Part shown: positions 38,883 to 51,255 of the stretch, piece after piece
Numbering within the stretch: position 1 is the stretch's first letter
Layout: each line of letters begins with the position of its first letter
Origin: Malus domestica
Lineage: Eukaryota; Streptophyta; Magnoliopsida; Rosales; Rosaceae
Assembly: GCF_042453785.1 (NCBI RefSeq)
Contig: NC_091671.1
Location: 12,966,001 to 13,030,000 of the forward strand
Direction: 5' to 3'
DNA length: 64,000 nucleotides
Notes under the pieces: generated by a model
Seen by the model: the letters and a program-made list of their open reading frames with translations, nothing else
Database searches by the model: none
Told to the model about the DNA's origin: nothing
Translations under genes and position numbers: made by a program

Positions 38883-39659
38883 GAGCATCTCCAATGACAA
38901 GGAGAGATGCAAAATGCTTTGAAATAGACATTTTATATCTTTTTTTTTTGCAGGAATATTCTTCAATGACGAAATGTAAATTAATTATCTTCTCTAGAAA
39001 ATGTAAATAAAAACCTAAATTTATATTCTCTTTTACATCTTTTGATGACGTATCGTACTGATTAAAGAGAGAAAATTAAATGAGATCTCAAATTTACGTC
39101 TCTCCTATTGACATAAAGCATTTAAATCTACCTGAAAACTAAAATGAGATGTAAATATAACTTGTATACCTCAAATTTGCAATTCCCCATTGAAGGAAGG
39201 CTAAAGGCCATAATGGTGGTAAATTTAGGTTCTCTAAATATATACAAAGTGACTTTGAAAAACAGAAATATGTGCTCTAAAAATAATTCACATGTTACAA
39301 TATTATAAGTGAACAAAACTACATATAATAAAACCTCACAATGTGGCATTATAATTAAAAAGCAAAAGGCGATCGAAAGTCGAAGCATCTGTCTAATAGG
39401 ACTGGAGAAAAGAAAAAAGAAACACATGAAAAACTCACAGCCTGACTCATCTTCAATGCTAGATGCATTTTATATATTTTTTTCTTGGCCGGAAAACTCT
39501 CCAACGACATAATGTAAATTGTTTATCTTCGCTGAAAGATGTAAATAAAAATATATATTTGCATCTTTGTTTTACATCTTTAGAAAGCAAACTCCGCGAG
39601 TAAAAAAAGAGACAAATAAATGAGGTCCCAAATTTACATCTCTACTATTCGAGATGCTC
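38883..39659. mobile_element. Candidate MITE with GAGCATCTC ends and an internal duplication
   Basis: Starts GAGCATCTCCAATGAC and ends with the inverse GAGATGCTC. Inside, a block near 38950-39115 (AATGTAAATTAATTATCTTC, ATGAGATCTCAAATTTAC) is repeated in diverged form at 39500-39650. No resolved target duplication. Non-coding. Confidence 0.5.
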
Positions 39660-39888
39660 TTGATGTCTATACAACATCCAAATAAGAGAATTTTTCTTCT
39701 TCATAATTTGTTAGACATAAGTGCTTTAGGATTATTTACGAGTTTTAATTACAATGTTGCATCAATCTATTGCAATCATTGGTTGTTCTTAACAATCCAG
39801 AGCTTCTAATGAGTTGAGTTTTGAATGCAAATTAACTCCGTTTCCTGCTGCAGCATTAAAGACTTGACTGCATACAACAAATAAAAAA

Positions 39889-40901
39889 GGCTAAATAGCC
39901 AAAATGGTCCATGAGATTTGCATAACTCATCACTTTGGTCCCTAACATTTCAAATCAATAAAAGTTGTCCCTGAGATTGTCCACCATCTATCATTTTGGT
40001 CATTCCATTAAAAACTCCGTAAAGTGTTCCGGAGCTCTTGGCCAGAAGTTTAGGGAATTTTCAAAGCTTCATAACTCAATCGTTTCTTAACTAAATTCGA
40101 CCCATAATATATCAAAATGAAGATAGGAAAGTGTAAAATAAGATTATACCTATTTAGAAGCCCAATGGATGCCCGAGATGGCCGGAAAATAGCCTCAAAG
40201 TTAATTGGTCCGAGGGAAAACTGGAAAACTCGCCGGAAACTGAGTAAACTTTAAATGTTCATAACTTCTTCAATACTCAATGAAATCAAGTGATTCAAAA
40301 ACGAAAATCTTACCTCTAGGCGAGAGGAAGATAATGGTATCTTTTTTTATAGTTAAATCGCCATGTTTTTTTTCCGGAAAACTACTCGAAAGTGGCTCTC
40401 TTGGTCTCAAGTTAGCCACTTTCGAGCCATTTTCCGGCTAAACCACAGCTAGTTAGCCATCGAAAAAGGTACCATTCTCTTCATCTCGTCAAGAAGTATT
40501 ATTTTTGTTTTTGAATCACTTGATTTAGTTGAGTATTTAAGAAGCTATGAACGTTTAAAGTTTACCCAGTTTTCCCTCGGACCAGTCAACTTTGAGGCTA
40601 TTTTCCTGCCATCTCTGGCAGCCATTGGGCTTCCAAATAGGTATAATCTTATTCTATACTTTTCTATCTTCATTTTGATATATTATAGGTCGAATTTGGT
40701 TAAGAAACGATTGAGTTACGAAGCTTTGAAAATTGCCCAAATTTCCGGCCAAGAGCTCTGGGATACTTAACGGAGTTTTTAACGGAATGACCAAAATGAT
40801 GGATGGTGGACAATCTCAGGGACCACTTTTATTGATTTAAAATGTTAGGGACCAAAGTGATGAGTTATGCAAATCTCAGGGACCATTTTGGCTATTTAGC
40901 C
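39889..40901. mobile_element. Mutator-like foldback element with ~480-bp inverted arms
   Basis: A 1013-bp element that starts GGCTAAATAGCCAAAATGG and ends with the exact inverse. The inverted arms extend for most of its length (for example AACTCATCACTTTGGTCCCT at 39925 against its inverse near 40855). It is flanked by a perfect 9-bp direct repeat AATAAAAAA (39880-39888 and 40902-40910), the signature length of Mutator-like elements. No transposase ORF. Confidence 0.88.
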
Positions 40902-41013
40902 AATAAAAAATGAATAACAAAAAGTACATGAGTGAAACATTGCTGGATTTGATGTATTCTCATGTTAAACAATAGTTTTAGCTCAACCCATGCATCCATG
41001 CACATCTGCTATG

Positions 41014-41320
41014 TCTGATTCTTTTGCTAACTTGTGGACGAAGATTTGGAGGGCTCGTGTGCCTCCAAAAGTGACGGTTGGAATGTGGTGAGTCTGCAAC
41101 GATATAAATCCCAGACAGAGTGAACTTGGCGACGAGATATATTGGGTCTCACGCAACGTGTGTTCTGTGCGGTGCTCAAGGCCAGTCTTCTATCCACCTG
41201 ATGGGGGACTGTCACTTTGCAGCTTGTGCTTGGGTTTCGTCGCCGCTAGGCCCTCCACCATGGAGCTGCGATGGGATGTCGATTAAGGAGTGGATGGCTA
41301 CAGTGGCAAAGCCATGAATC
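41014..41320 (+). pseudogene. L1 reverse-transcriptase zinc-binding domain remnant
   Basis: Plus-strand frames read FANLWTKIWRARVPPKV and, after a stop and a frameshift, HATCVLCGAQGQSSIHLMGDCHFAACAW, the C-x2-C-x5-H-x4-C zf-RVT motif that ends plant L1 ORF2. Broken by at least one stop and one frame change. Confidence 0.7.
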
Positions 41321-42949
41321 GTTGAGGGGAGGAGTGAAATAGAAAAAGACAAAAGGTCATAAAAAATGTAGACAACTAAATTTTTTTAGATATATATATT
41401 AGAAAATATTAATGTTGCTCATAATTTATCAATACAAACAAATTATAATTGTTGTTGACGAGGTTTTATGTTATATAAACATCGCAAAATAGGCTCATTA
41501 TTAAGAAATGCCAAAAAAATTCTCTCAATGTAAACAACCATGATATCCATCAACCATTGATCTCTCATTTTGTTATGTAGTGGTGTTTTCACAATAGTTA
41601 TAGTAGAAAACGCTTTATTCCCGGAAGTGGTTGCAACTGGTAACACTAAAAGCATGTAAGAAGCTTATACACTAACTTACAGCTTTCACACCTCTTAGTA
41701 TTCACCAATTCCTTTAAAAGATCACTAATTTCTTTTAATGATGAAAAATTACCATGCATCTTCACAAATGCTTTTGAGGGGAAATGCTAAAACCAAACTA
41801 GTCATGAAATGTAGTTTAGTGACTACTAGTTTAAGGCCTAAATCTAACCAGTTGAGACATTTATATTACGTTTGATTCAGTGTATAGTTTGAGAGCAAAA
41901 ATAATCAAATCAGACTACCCTATGTGAAACAGTTTGCTGTGTTTCTTTATCCACCAAAATACCCTAGAAAAGGATATTCATGTTTCACTAGACTTGAGAT
42001 AGATGAGAGTAGAGGAATACACATGGCGCAATCTAGTTGCACCACATGACAAAGTCCAAAAATACAGAGTGTAGTCAGCCATGTGGGTTTTTAAACCAAA
42101 ATGAAATATGTTTCTTCATATTCTCTTCAATCTATTCTTCTCTGCAAAGCGCTAAATTGGGCATGTAATCAGGTTTCAAATTTTATTTTTTAATTTGGGA
42201 TTTTTTAGAAACTAGTCTGTAATCTCATGTTTCAAGTGTTCTTGATTTCAATTGTGTCATTTGGAGGTTCAAATGAGATTAAGGAGCAGCTTTGAGGAAT
42301 TCAGGTAAGTTATGTGCTCATATATTGTTGATGTCAAGTTTTGGAAGAATTCAGGTAAGTTATGTAAGCGGCTTTGAAGTTGGGCAGTGGCTTGGCTTGA
42401 AGACTACAACTTTGAAGAGAAAGGCGAAGCCGCTAATGGGGGCAATCTGGACGAGTGGTCTTCCATATGTTAATGACTCGGCGACTGCGCAGAAATCAGG
42501 GCTTCATTCCAGCGAGAGGAGTTGCGGCCGCCCCTCCTTGCCCCTATTAAGCTTCCCCATTTGATGGCTATGCTTGCCTCAACTCTAAAGCAACATGATT
42601 TTGAACTAGGGTTGATAATTATGTGTCTGATATGGGGGGTTAGAAACAATCTCCTTTGGAATGGAAAAATGGAAGGTCTTAATGTTTTACCTGCAAAGGC
42701 CATCGCTTGGTGGCAACAATCAGGATTTGCAAATGAATGTTGGGCTGGGCCTCAGAGACATATCGATGTTTGTTTATTAGTGGGTCATTTGATCCATCTC
42801 TCAAAACTTCTCCGAGTGTCATCTTCCTCATTGACATCCAGTGATGAATCGATATTATTCTGTATTGTTATCCTAATTTTAGTTATAATTTATTTGTTAT
42901 TTTGTGAGAATTTTGATACTTTGTTTGATAATTCAATTGTAGAACATGC
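41321..42949. other. Region left of the Copia element with weak L1 remnants
   Basis: 41321-42280 is AT-rich with no coding signal. 42522-42800 (+) reads DFELGLIIMCLIWGVRNNLLWNG..., similar to the last part of plant L1 ORF2, so it may continue the remnant at 41014-41320. A direct ~25-bp repeat (GAATTCAGGTAAGTTATGT) occurs at about 42297 and 42347. Confidence 0.4.
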
Positions 42950-44238
42950 TGAAATTGGTACCAAGTGGAATAATCTCTATATAAAAATTATAATTCGCTA
43001 GACTAATTAGTCAAGCTCGCTAGTCAACTAAGATAGATTTGTTAGTCAATAAATCTAAGATTTAAATACCAATTTCAGTTTCCAAAAACTATCCTAGTCA
43101 GCAAGGCTATAGTTCGTTGCAAGTTATCAATGTGTCATGTGAGCATAATAGTGAACACATGCCATTTAGATGTTGAACAGATATATGTACCATGTATGTA
43201 TGTGTGGGATGTGTGACACAATAAACATAACTTGAACTCAATAAATGTAAGTTGAACACAAGATATTTTTGGCCGGAAAAACCCACCTCTGGGTTAAAAA
43301 ACCGAGGACTCTCCACTGAGTCCAATCCACTAGTGTAAATAAAGTTTCATACAAAGATCACACAAGCTCAATTCCTAGATCCCTATCTACAGAGCAGCTA
43401 TACCTTTGTGCAACCTTATCTTACACTAGATGAACTCCTTCAGTCTTCACTAAGTAGCAGCTCATCCTAAGCTCTTCACCTTGTCGCATCGATATCAACT
43501 TAAATCACAAAATGATATGATATTATGATATGCATTTAAAATCTGGATTCAAATGACTAATCAGATTCTCCAATCAAACAGTTGAAGGAAGAATCTAACT
43601 TGAATCCAAAAGTTTGGTGTAAAAATGGATTTAAAGCTTATAAACCAAACCAAGAACTTAATGCAAAGCCTTAAAACAATCCAACCCTAATATACAATGA
43701 TTAGGTGTTTAATGCATGAAATTAGTTTTGTAGCTAGGGTTCCATAAATGAAGAAAAGACAAGCTCAAAGCTTTGAAAGCACTATCTTTCTAAAATAAAT
43801 TCTGAACCCCCAAGAACAAAATGAAACCCTAGGAGCAAATATACCCAAGGAAATTTGACTTTCCATCAGCCAACTTATCCCAATGACACTTGTTGACTGC
43901 ACAAGAGATTTAGGCAGATCAATAGCCAGAAACTGACTACCATCAGAAAGGTGTCAGTCAACCCGTGTGAGCTGTCTTAATCTGTGTGCCTAGACAGCTG
44001 GAAGTCAGCGCGCAAAATTAACTAGACAATCAAACTAGACAGAATGCAACACAAAATGAGATATGAAATGCACATGCTTGAACAAACATCTTGATGTGAA
44101 ATGAGCCATTTCATGAATATATCCTCCAGCAGCAACAACCTATAATCTGAGTATATTCTAAAGCTAGATTGAGCATGTATGATGGTTCAATTACAATATT
44201 TGACAAGGAAAGCAAAACACTTAAAACTAGACTTTACA
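42950..44238 (-). repeat. 3' LTR of the Copia element
   Basis: 1289 bp, aligned along its length with 52751-54026; begins TGAAATTGGTACCAAG and ends CTAGACTTTACA on the plus strand. Confidence 0.92.
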
Positions 44239-44250
44239 ATCTCCCCCTTT
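44239..44250 (-). other. Polypurine tract of the Copia element
   Basis: On the element strand AAAGGGGGAGAT directly precedes the 3' LTR, the site that primes plus-strand DNA synthesis. Confidence 0.85.
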
Positions 44251-45830
44251 GGCTTTTCTTGACAAAATATCCCAAGCCTATACCTAAATTCACCCAAAAC
44301 CCACACTCAAGAGAACATCAATCAACAAAAGAAGACCAAGTAACAACTCCTGCAAAAGAACAACTCTTGACAAGAACAAGTGAAATTTATCATGGGTAAA
44401 GGCTTGCAAGATATGAGGCATAACGAAATTTTTTTGTTCCCCATTTTGTCATGGTAAGACAAAGAAATGATGGAAATGACATATAAAAGTCAAATTTGTT
44501 GCACAAACACATGAGAATAACCACAAGAGTGCAACGGATAAAGAAATTGCAATAGATCATATGGATATGCCCAAGCAAAGTGTAGCAACAAATAGACTAG
44601 CAACAAGTAAGCACAAAGAGATGCATGCATTGTGAATTGACTCCCCCAAAATTAACTCGCTTCATGTAAACACACTCCCCCATAATTCTAAATTATAACT
44701 TCATTTATCTGATGAGAGACAATGACTCAAGAGAAAGAAGAAATGACCATTGAAACATGAATTTGAGAAAAGGCATAGCCAAAGCACCCCAAACAACCAA
44801 AGGCAACTCATTAAGATGATAGAGATCAAGATAACAGTTGAAACTTTGCACTAAAAAACAACCAACAACATAATAACTAGATGAGAACAAACTACAATGT
44901 AGCTTGAATGTCTATGCTTCCAAGACATATGTAATTTGAAGAACACAAAAAGTAGACATGCAATGCAGTTCTCAATAGACAAATCTTCAAGGGCATACAC
45001 AAACATTAATAATGAGATTAACACAAGCTCATAATCTTGTAGTGATGTGTCAAGGTATGGGAAAAATGACTTTGGGTAGCCATCTTAAAATCATAGAACC
45101 AAACATTTAATCTCAAAAGAATTTTCAAAGTTAATCAAGCGTTTAATAATCCATTGACCTTAAGAGACAACACTTCCTACATAATATGAACAATGGACAA
45201 TGGACAAGACTCGCAAAAAGCAAGGCATAAGCCTTGAAGGAAAAGCCAATTTTTATAGGGAACTTTGAGTGAGGCACCAATTTTAGAAATGCCAAGGTCA
45301 TTTGAATGAAGGTGAAATATTGATGAATCATCATTGATATTTAAGAGAATTTGATACATGACCTACAGAGGGGGATCTTAAGGCACTACTAATGACATTG
45401 CATGGAAAGCTAAATGAATGGATTTTCCCTTTTGATCATACATTCTTTCTTTTGAAGATACCCCTTTGAGAAAACATTCTTCCTTTTTTTTTTTTTCTTT
45501 TTTGGATCTGGGGAGAGGACAAAAAGAAGAAAATTGGCACATGGTCCAGATTATAGATTAAGAAAAGTTACTACCACTCAATTAGAGCCAAAGCAACATT
45601 AAATTCAAGAACATCACTAGATTTGGATGATTGAAAAAGTGATTTTTCAGAGACCATCAAGATAATAGGGAGAACATTTGACATCACAGTAAATAATTAA
45701 CCAAGGATAATCCAAAAAATGTCATGAATATATGATAGTTAAGATAAGCATATAGAAAAACAAACCGTAGGTATCTGATGAGCATGCTGACAAGACAGAC
45801 ACTACCTGGAAGTGTAGCTATTCAAACAAT
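44251..45830 (-). other. Copia non-coding spacer between RNase H and 3' LTR
   Basis: About 1.6 kb of AT-rich sequence with no conserved Copia domain and no convincing ORF, in the position where some plant Copia elements have an extra untranslated region. A short T/C tract lies at 45483-45500. Confidence 0.5.
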
Positions 45831-48664
45831 TCAGTTCATTACAGAAAGACCAATAGACCGTTGAAGATCTTCGTACCATCGATTATCTAAGGCTTTAGTG
45901 AATATGTCAGCTAGTTGTTTTTCAATTGGCACAAAGTTTAGTGTAAGAATCTTAGCTTCCACTAGATCTTTAATGAAGTGATGCCTAATGTCAATGTGTT
46001 TGGTTCTCGAATGTTGGACAGGGTTCTTAGAGATATCAATTGCACTCATGTTATCACAATAAACAAAAAAGGTGGATGGAGATATACCCTAGTCACTAAG
46101 CATTTGTTTCATCCACATAAATTGAGTGCAATAACTCCCGATAGCCACATATTTTGCCTTGGTAGTAGATAAAGAAACAAAAATTTGCTTCTTGTTGTGC
46201 CAAGCAACCAAATTTTTCCCAACATAGAAAGCTCCTCTTGAGGTACTATTTCGATCGTCAATTCACCCAACCCAATCAACATCAATGTACCTAACCAGGT
46301 TTGTGTTGGTGTCATGAGCATATTGAAGTCCATACTCAATGGTTCCACTCACATACTTGATGACCCTTTTGATTGCTTGTAAGTGAGACTCATTGGGACA
46401 ACTTTGAAATCGTGCACACACCCCAACAACAAATGTGATGTCTGGTCAGTCAAGTAGAATAAGCTTCCAATCATGCTTCCATACAAAGTCTAATCAACAT
46501 CCTTGCGACTTGAGTCTTTGTGAATTTTGGCACAAGTGCTCATGGGAGATCTAGCAGCTTTTGACCCCTCTAGACCAAACTTTTTCACCAAATTCTTGGC
46601 ATACATTGTTTGAGAGATGAAGATGCCATCCTTTTCTTGTTTCACTTGATGTACAAGGAAGTAGTTTAATTCACCAACCAAACTCATCTCAAATTCACTT
46701 GTCATCATATCGATAAATTATTTCACAAAAGAATCAGAAGTAGATCCAACAACTATGTCATCCACATATACTTAAGAAATCATAACATGAGATTTAACCT
46801 TCTTAACAAACAAGGTTTTATTAACAAAATCACGAGTATAGCCATAAGTAAGAAGATGAGATGACAACCTGTCATACCAAGCACTTGGGGCTTGTTTGAG
46901 ACTGTAGAGAACCTTTCTCAGTTTGTACACCCCATCTAACTTTTGAGGATCCTCAAAGATTTTTGGTTGTTTCACATAGACCTTCTCATTAAGATATCCA
47001 TTAAGGAATGCAGTTTTGACATCCATTTGAAAAATTTTGAACTTTAAACGGCATGCAATAGCACATAGAAGTTTAACTGATTCAAGACGAGCAACAAGAG
47101 CGAATGTTTCATCAAAATCAACACGTTCAAGTTGAGAGTATCCTTGAGAACCAAGTCTGGCCTTATTTCTGATTACATTTCCTGACTCAACAGACTTGTT
47201 CTTATAAATCCATTTTGTCCTAATAACATTAGTGTTCAATAGACGATTAACAAGGGACCAAACTTCATTCCACTCAAACTAATTTAGCTTTTCCTGCATG
47301 GCTAAGATCCATTCATCATCAATTAGAGCATCTTTGATATTCTTAGGCTCAATCTGGGAGACATAGCAAACATTTGCAACTTCATCAGCTATTTATCTTC
47401 GAGTTCTAATGCATTTGTTAATCGGACCCACAATTTCCTCATCACGATGACCTCTGGCCCACTTTGGTTTGTCTTTGAATAGGACACGACAGTCTTGATC
47501 AGTGCTTGATTCACTCTCATAGTCACTTTCTGACACCACACTTGACTCACCAGAAGCATCACCATTATCCTTAGAAGAGGGAAATAACACATTGTCATTT
47601 TTAGTTACCAAAGAGGGTGGGACATCAGTGTCATCAATCTTGACATTTATGGACTCCATGATGGTCTTTGTCCTTAAATTATAAACTCTATAGGCCCATC
47701 TTGTGTTTGACTACCCCAGGAAGATTCCTTCATCACTCTAAATGTCAAACTTTGCAAGATGTTCTCGATCACATAGAATGTAAGACACACTTCCAAACAT
47801 TTTGAAATATTTTACCATTGGCTTCTTGCCCTTCTAGATTTCATAAAGAGTCACATTAATGCTAGGTCTGAAGAACACACGATTTGAGATGTAGCAAGAA
47901 ATGTTCATTGCCTCGGCCTAAAAGTGATTTGCCAAGTTTTTGCTGTAAATTAGCACCCTAGTAATCTCAATCAAAACACAAATTTTCCTTTCCACTACAC
48001 CATTTTGTCAATGGGTGATTGGAGCAGAAAACTCATGCTTGATGCTGTTGGTTGAACATAAATCATCAAAGTCAGCATTCTCAAATTCGGTTCCATGATT
48101 AGTTCTGATTCTGACTAGAACAGAATGGCTAGACAGAGATTCATTCAACATTACTTTGTACACAGTGAGGAACTATTAAAAGGTATCAGATTTTTCTCTT
48201 AAAAAGCATACCCAAGTGAATCTAGAGTAGTCATCCATAATTACTAAGATGAACTTTTTGCCATCAAGAGATAATGTCTGAATTGGTCCAACAAGATCCA
48301 TATGAATCAATTGAAAAGGCTTAGTTGTTCAGTTGTCAGTCACTTTCTTGTGTGCCACTCTAGATTGCTTTCCCAGCTGACATGGTCTGCAAACATATGA
48401 GTTAGAAACAGAAAGATGTGTTAGCTCTCTCACAACTTCATGTTTGGACAACTTCTTGAGGTCTTTGAAGTTCACATGCCCAAGTCTCTTATGCCACGGC
48501 ACACTAGCTTCATCAATAACTTTATGGCACTTGGAGTATTAAGCAACTTTAGAGATATCAAGAATGTAGCAATTGTCTCCAAATCTCTAGAGTACAAGCA
48601 AGTTCTTTCCATGTCCATCTACAATCCAACACCCTCTTTTTGAGAAGCACACTTCATCAGCCAT
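45831..48664 (-). pseudogene. Copia pol: integrase, reverse transcriptase and RNase H, broken
   Basis: Read on the minus strand from 48664 leftward: pre-integrase (LGHVNFKDLKKLSKHE, then CRPCQLGKQSR), integrase core with HMDLVGP, NHGTEFEN and NGVVERK, then RT with GSQGYSQLERVDFDETFA, MDVKTAFLNGYL, YSLKQAPSAWYDRL and the active-site YVDD (near 46765), and RNase H with KHIDIRHHFIKD and QLADIFTKAL. Stops occur at several points, including the His-Gln pair before NGVVERK, where Gln has become a stop, and just before YVDD. Catalytic residues are mostly still readable, so decay is moderate. Confidence 0.88.
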
Positions 48665-50500
48665 TGTTGGAAGTATGCCCACAAAGCCACTCGTTTGATG
48701 TAATAGCTTTTGGAATACTTATTGTGTTAAACTATAATATGTTTAATGAAGGGAAAATCTTATTGTTAATCACTATTTATTGTATTGTGTGTTTAAGCAA
48801 TAAAGGAATCCAAGGAATGTATTTAATCTAAGATAGAAGTGATCTAAGTAAGTTAGATTAACGAGACCTTTCTCCTATGTTCATTCCTAAAACGTACCTA
48901 GCCATAGGATTGCCAATTGGGCATTGACAATCCGCTAATGTTAGTATTGCTATGTTAACTCAAGCGTGAGTATGACTAGTCTCAAGTCATTCAGTGTTGG
49001 ACACTGGGACAAACACATAGGTGCTCAAAAGGTAATTGAGTACACTGAACAACGATCAAAAGGAGTTCGAACATACATGTCATGTAAGAACTCTTAAGTT
49101 GCAATATGCAAAGTAATCCTTTGACCTATGGCATCATAGATCTAATGGTTGGATCTTTGATCTTTGATCATGTTAAAGACATTCCATTGAGAGTGTCCAC
49201 AGCATTGTTGGGGTCAAGCTATCTAGTCATGTAGGCATATGAATGCACAACAAGGGATCTCTAACATTCCATGGTGGAGGGAAAATACTCTGAGATATGA
49301 TTCGGGAGTCTTTGGCCAAACCATACGAATATGACTTAGGAAGTTTGGTTCAAATCATATTAAGTTGAATCACATAGAGAAGTATCACATTAGATAGTAG
49401 ACATGAAACAAACTATCACTCAAATAATGTGATTAAGAGTATTGTGAAGGACCGTATTGCATTGTAATTGTAATTGGATAGGTTCTCCAACCACTTTTAC
49501 TTAGCTTGGGTAGCCATGACATACTGCTATATGTCACTCATGGTTTGTGGAAGCCGTGAGGATTATCAAACACTAATCTTCATCAAATGGAGAATTGAAA
49601 TGTAGTTTCAATTCACAATCGATCGTTAAGAGTAACAATCGCCCACTGCCTCGCTAATTAGAACCTAATGGATCGTACAATGAGTAAGGATGAAAGTGAA
49701 GAAATATATATGAGATGGATAAACAATTAAATAGTTTAATTGCGAATGGTCAAAATTTATTAATTAGTTAATTAATCTTACGAAAGGTTCGTATTGGGCT
49801 TTTAAGTTGGTTTTGGGTTTCGGGGCCTACAAGGGTTTTTGGTCCACAAGGCCTATTGCGTTTAGGTTGTGTGACAACTAAAACTAAATGGAAATTAACC
49901 CAAAAACAAAGTCAAAACCGGCCTAGGGTGAGTGGATGCAAACTTGGCTTAATTGCAAGTTTGCCACTCACATGTGAGGTGGTATAAAGGCAGCTTTATA
50001 GCCATTATCTCACTAGGGGTTTTCTTGAGGAAAAGAAGAGAAACTTTTTCTCTTTTTTTCTCCATAGAGGCTGGCCATTTAGGGGAAGGATAGCTAGCAA
50101 TCTTTCTTCCTCTAAGTCATCCATTTCATCTTCACACCTTATCCTTGGTGTGGAGACTTAGAGACACTAAATCTTTGGTGTTCTTGGAGATCCTTTCCTC
50201 ATGTCCTCAAGGAGCAAAGGTTAAAAGAAAGAAAATCACATGGAAGATCTAAGGAGCTAGGAGGTGACTTGAAAGCCCTCCACTTGGGTGAATTCCTTGT
50301 GTAAACAAGGATGAGCTTCAAGGGTAATGAATCTTAAAATCTTTTTTTCTCTTTAATGTTGTTAAAGAGTCTTGAGGCCATTCACTAGGCTTTGAAAGTC
50401 ATGGATTTTAGAATTGTTTTTGAATGCATGCCTACTTTAAAGTGTTATTAGTTTGCATATGTGTTCAAATGTTCTTAACTAGGACAAAAATTTTCCTTCA
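48665..50500 (+). mobile_element. Solo-LTR-like insertion nested in the Copia pol gene
   Basis: 1836 bp starting TGTTGGAAGTATGCCCAC and ending TTTTCCTTCA, flanked by a perfect 5-bp duplication GCCAT (48660-48664 and 50501-50505). It has no internal gag/pol and no second LTR. A TATA-like GGTATAAAGG at about 49982 suits an LTR promoter in plus orientation. Its removal, leaving one GCCAT, restores the Copia reading frame across the junction (CDDMADEVCFSKRG). I call it a solo LTR; a non-autonomous element lacking recognisable LTR repeats is possible. Confidence 0.82.
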
Positions 50501-51255
50501 GCCATATCATCACATAACTGGCTAATGATAATGAGATTTGACTTCAACCTATCAACATAGCTAACATTTTTAAGCTTAAGTAATCCAGGGATCTTGACAT
50601 CACATTTCCCTGTGATCTGAGACTTATCTCCACCACCAAACACAACACCACCGCCAATAAAGGGAGTAAGAGATGAGAAAGCATCATTGTCTCCAATCAT
50701 GTGACAAGAGCATCCATTATCAAGATACCATACATTTGGCTTGGTAACCGATATAGCATTTAAAACAACAAGGCACCTGTTTGAGTCATTTTGAACCCAA
50801 TTCGAACTTTGATTAATATTTCTTGATGAAGAAGAATGAACAAGCTGAGCAATTCTGTTGACTTCGATGACCAGACGGTCCACCTGGTCCTTCAGCAAGT
50901 TGGTCTTTTTAGAGTACAATTTTCTTCATTTTGGACGAATGTGCCCAACTTCACAACAATGATGACACATAGGAACAAATATTGTCTTTGGACATGGTTT
51001 GACATTCTGACATACAAGCCTAGATTCTCTCACAATTATTTTGGTGGGAATAGAATTTGAGCCACTTTTTACAAAACCAATACCACTTTTTTCACCGTGT
51101 AGTTTCCCAAAACTAAGCAACTTGTCAAATTTTTCAGCTCCAATAGTAAGGCAAATAACTTTATCATTTGCCTCATTCAGCTCAAGTAGCTGTTTTTTGT
51201 CAGCCTCATGATACATCACATTGTTTGCCTTCAACACATGAATTTGATTTGTCAA
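50501..51255 (-). pseudogene. Copia zinc knuckle and protease region
   Basis: Minus-strand frame carries CHHCCEVGHIRPK, a CCHC knuckle in which the final Cys codon is now an opal stop (50926-50928). Downstream comes the aspartic protease start WYLDNGCSCHMIGDNDAF, with Asn in place of the usual Ser/Thr in the D-S/T-G triad. The frame then runs into the pre-integrase region cut by the nested insertion. Confidence 0.82.
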
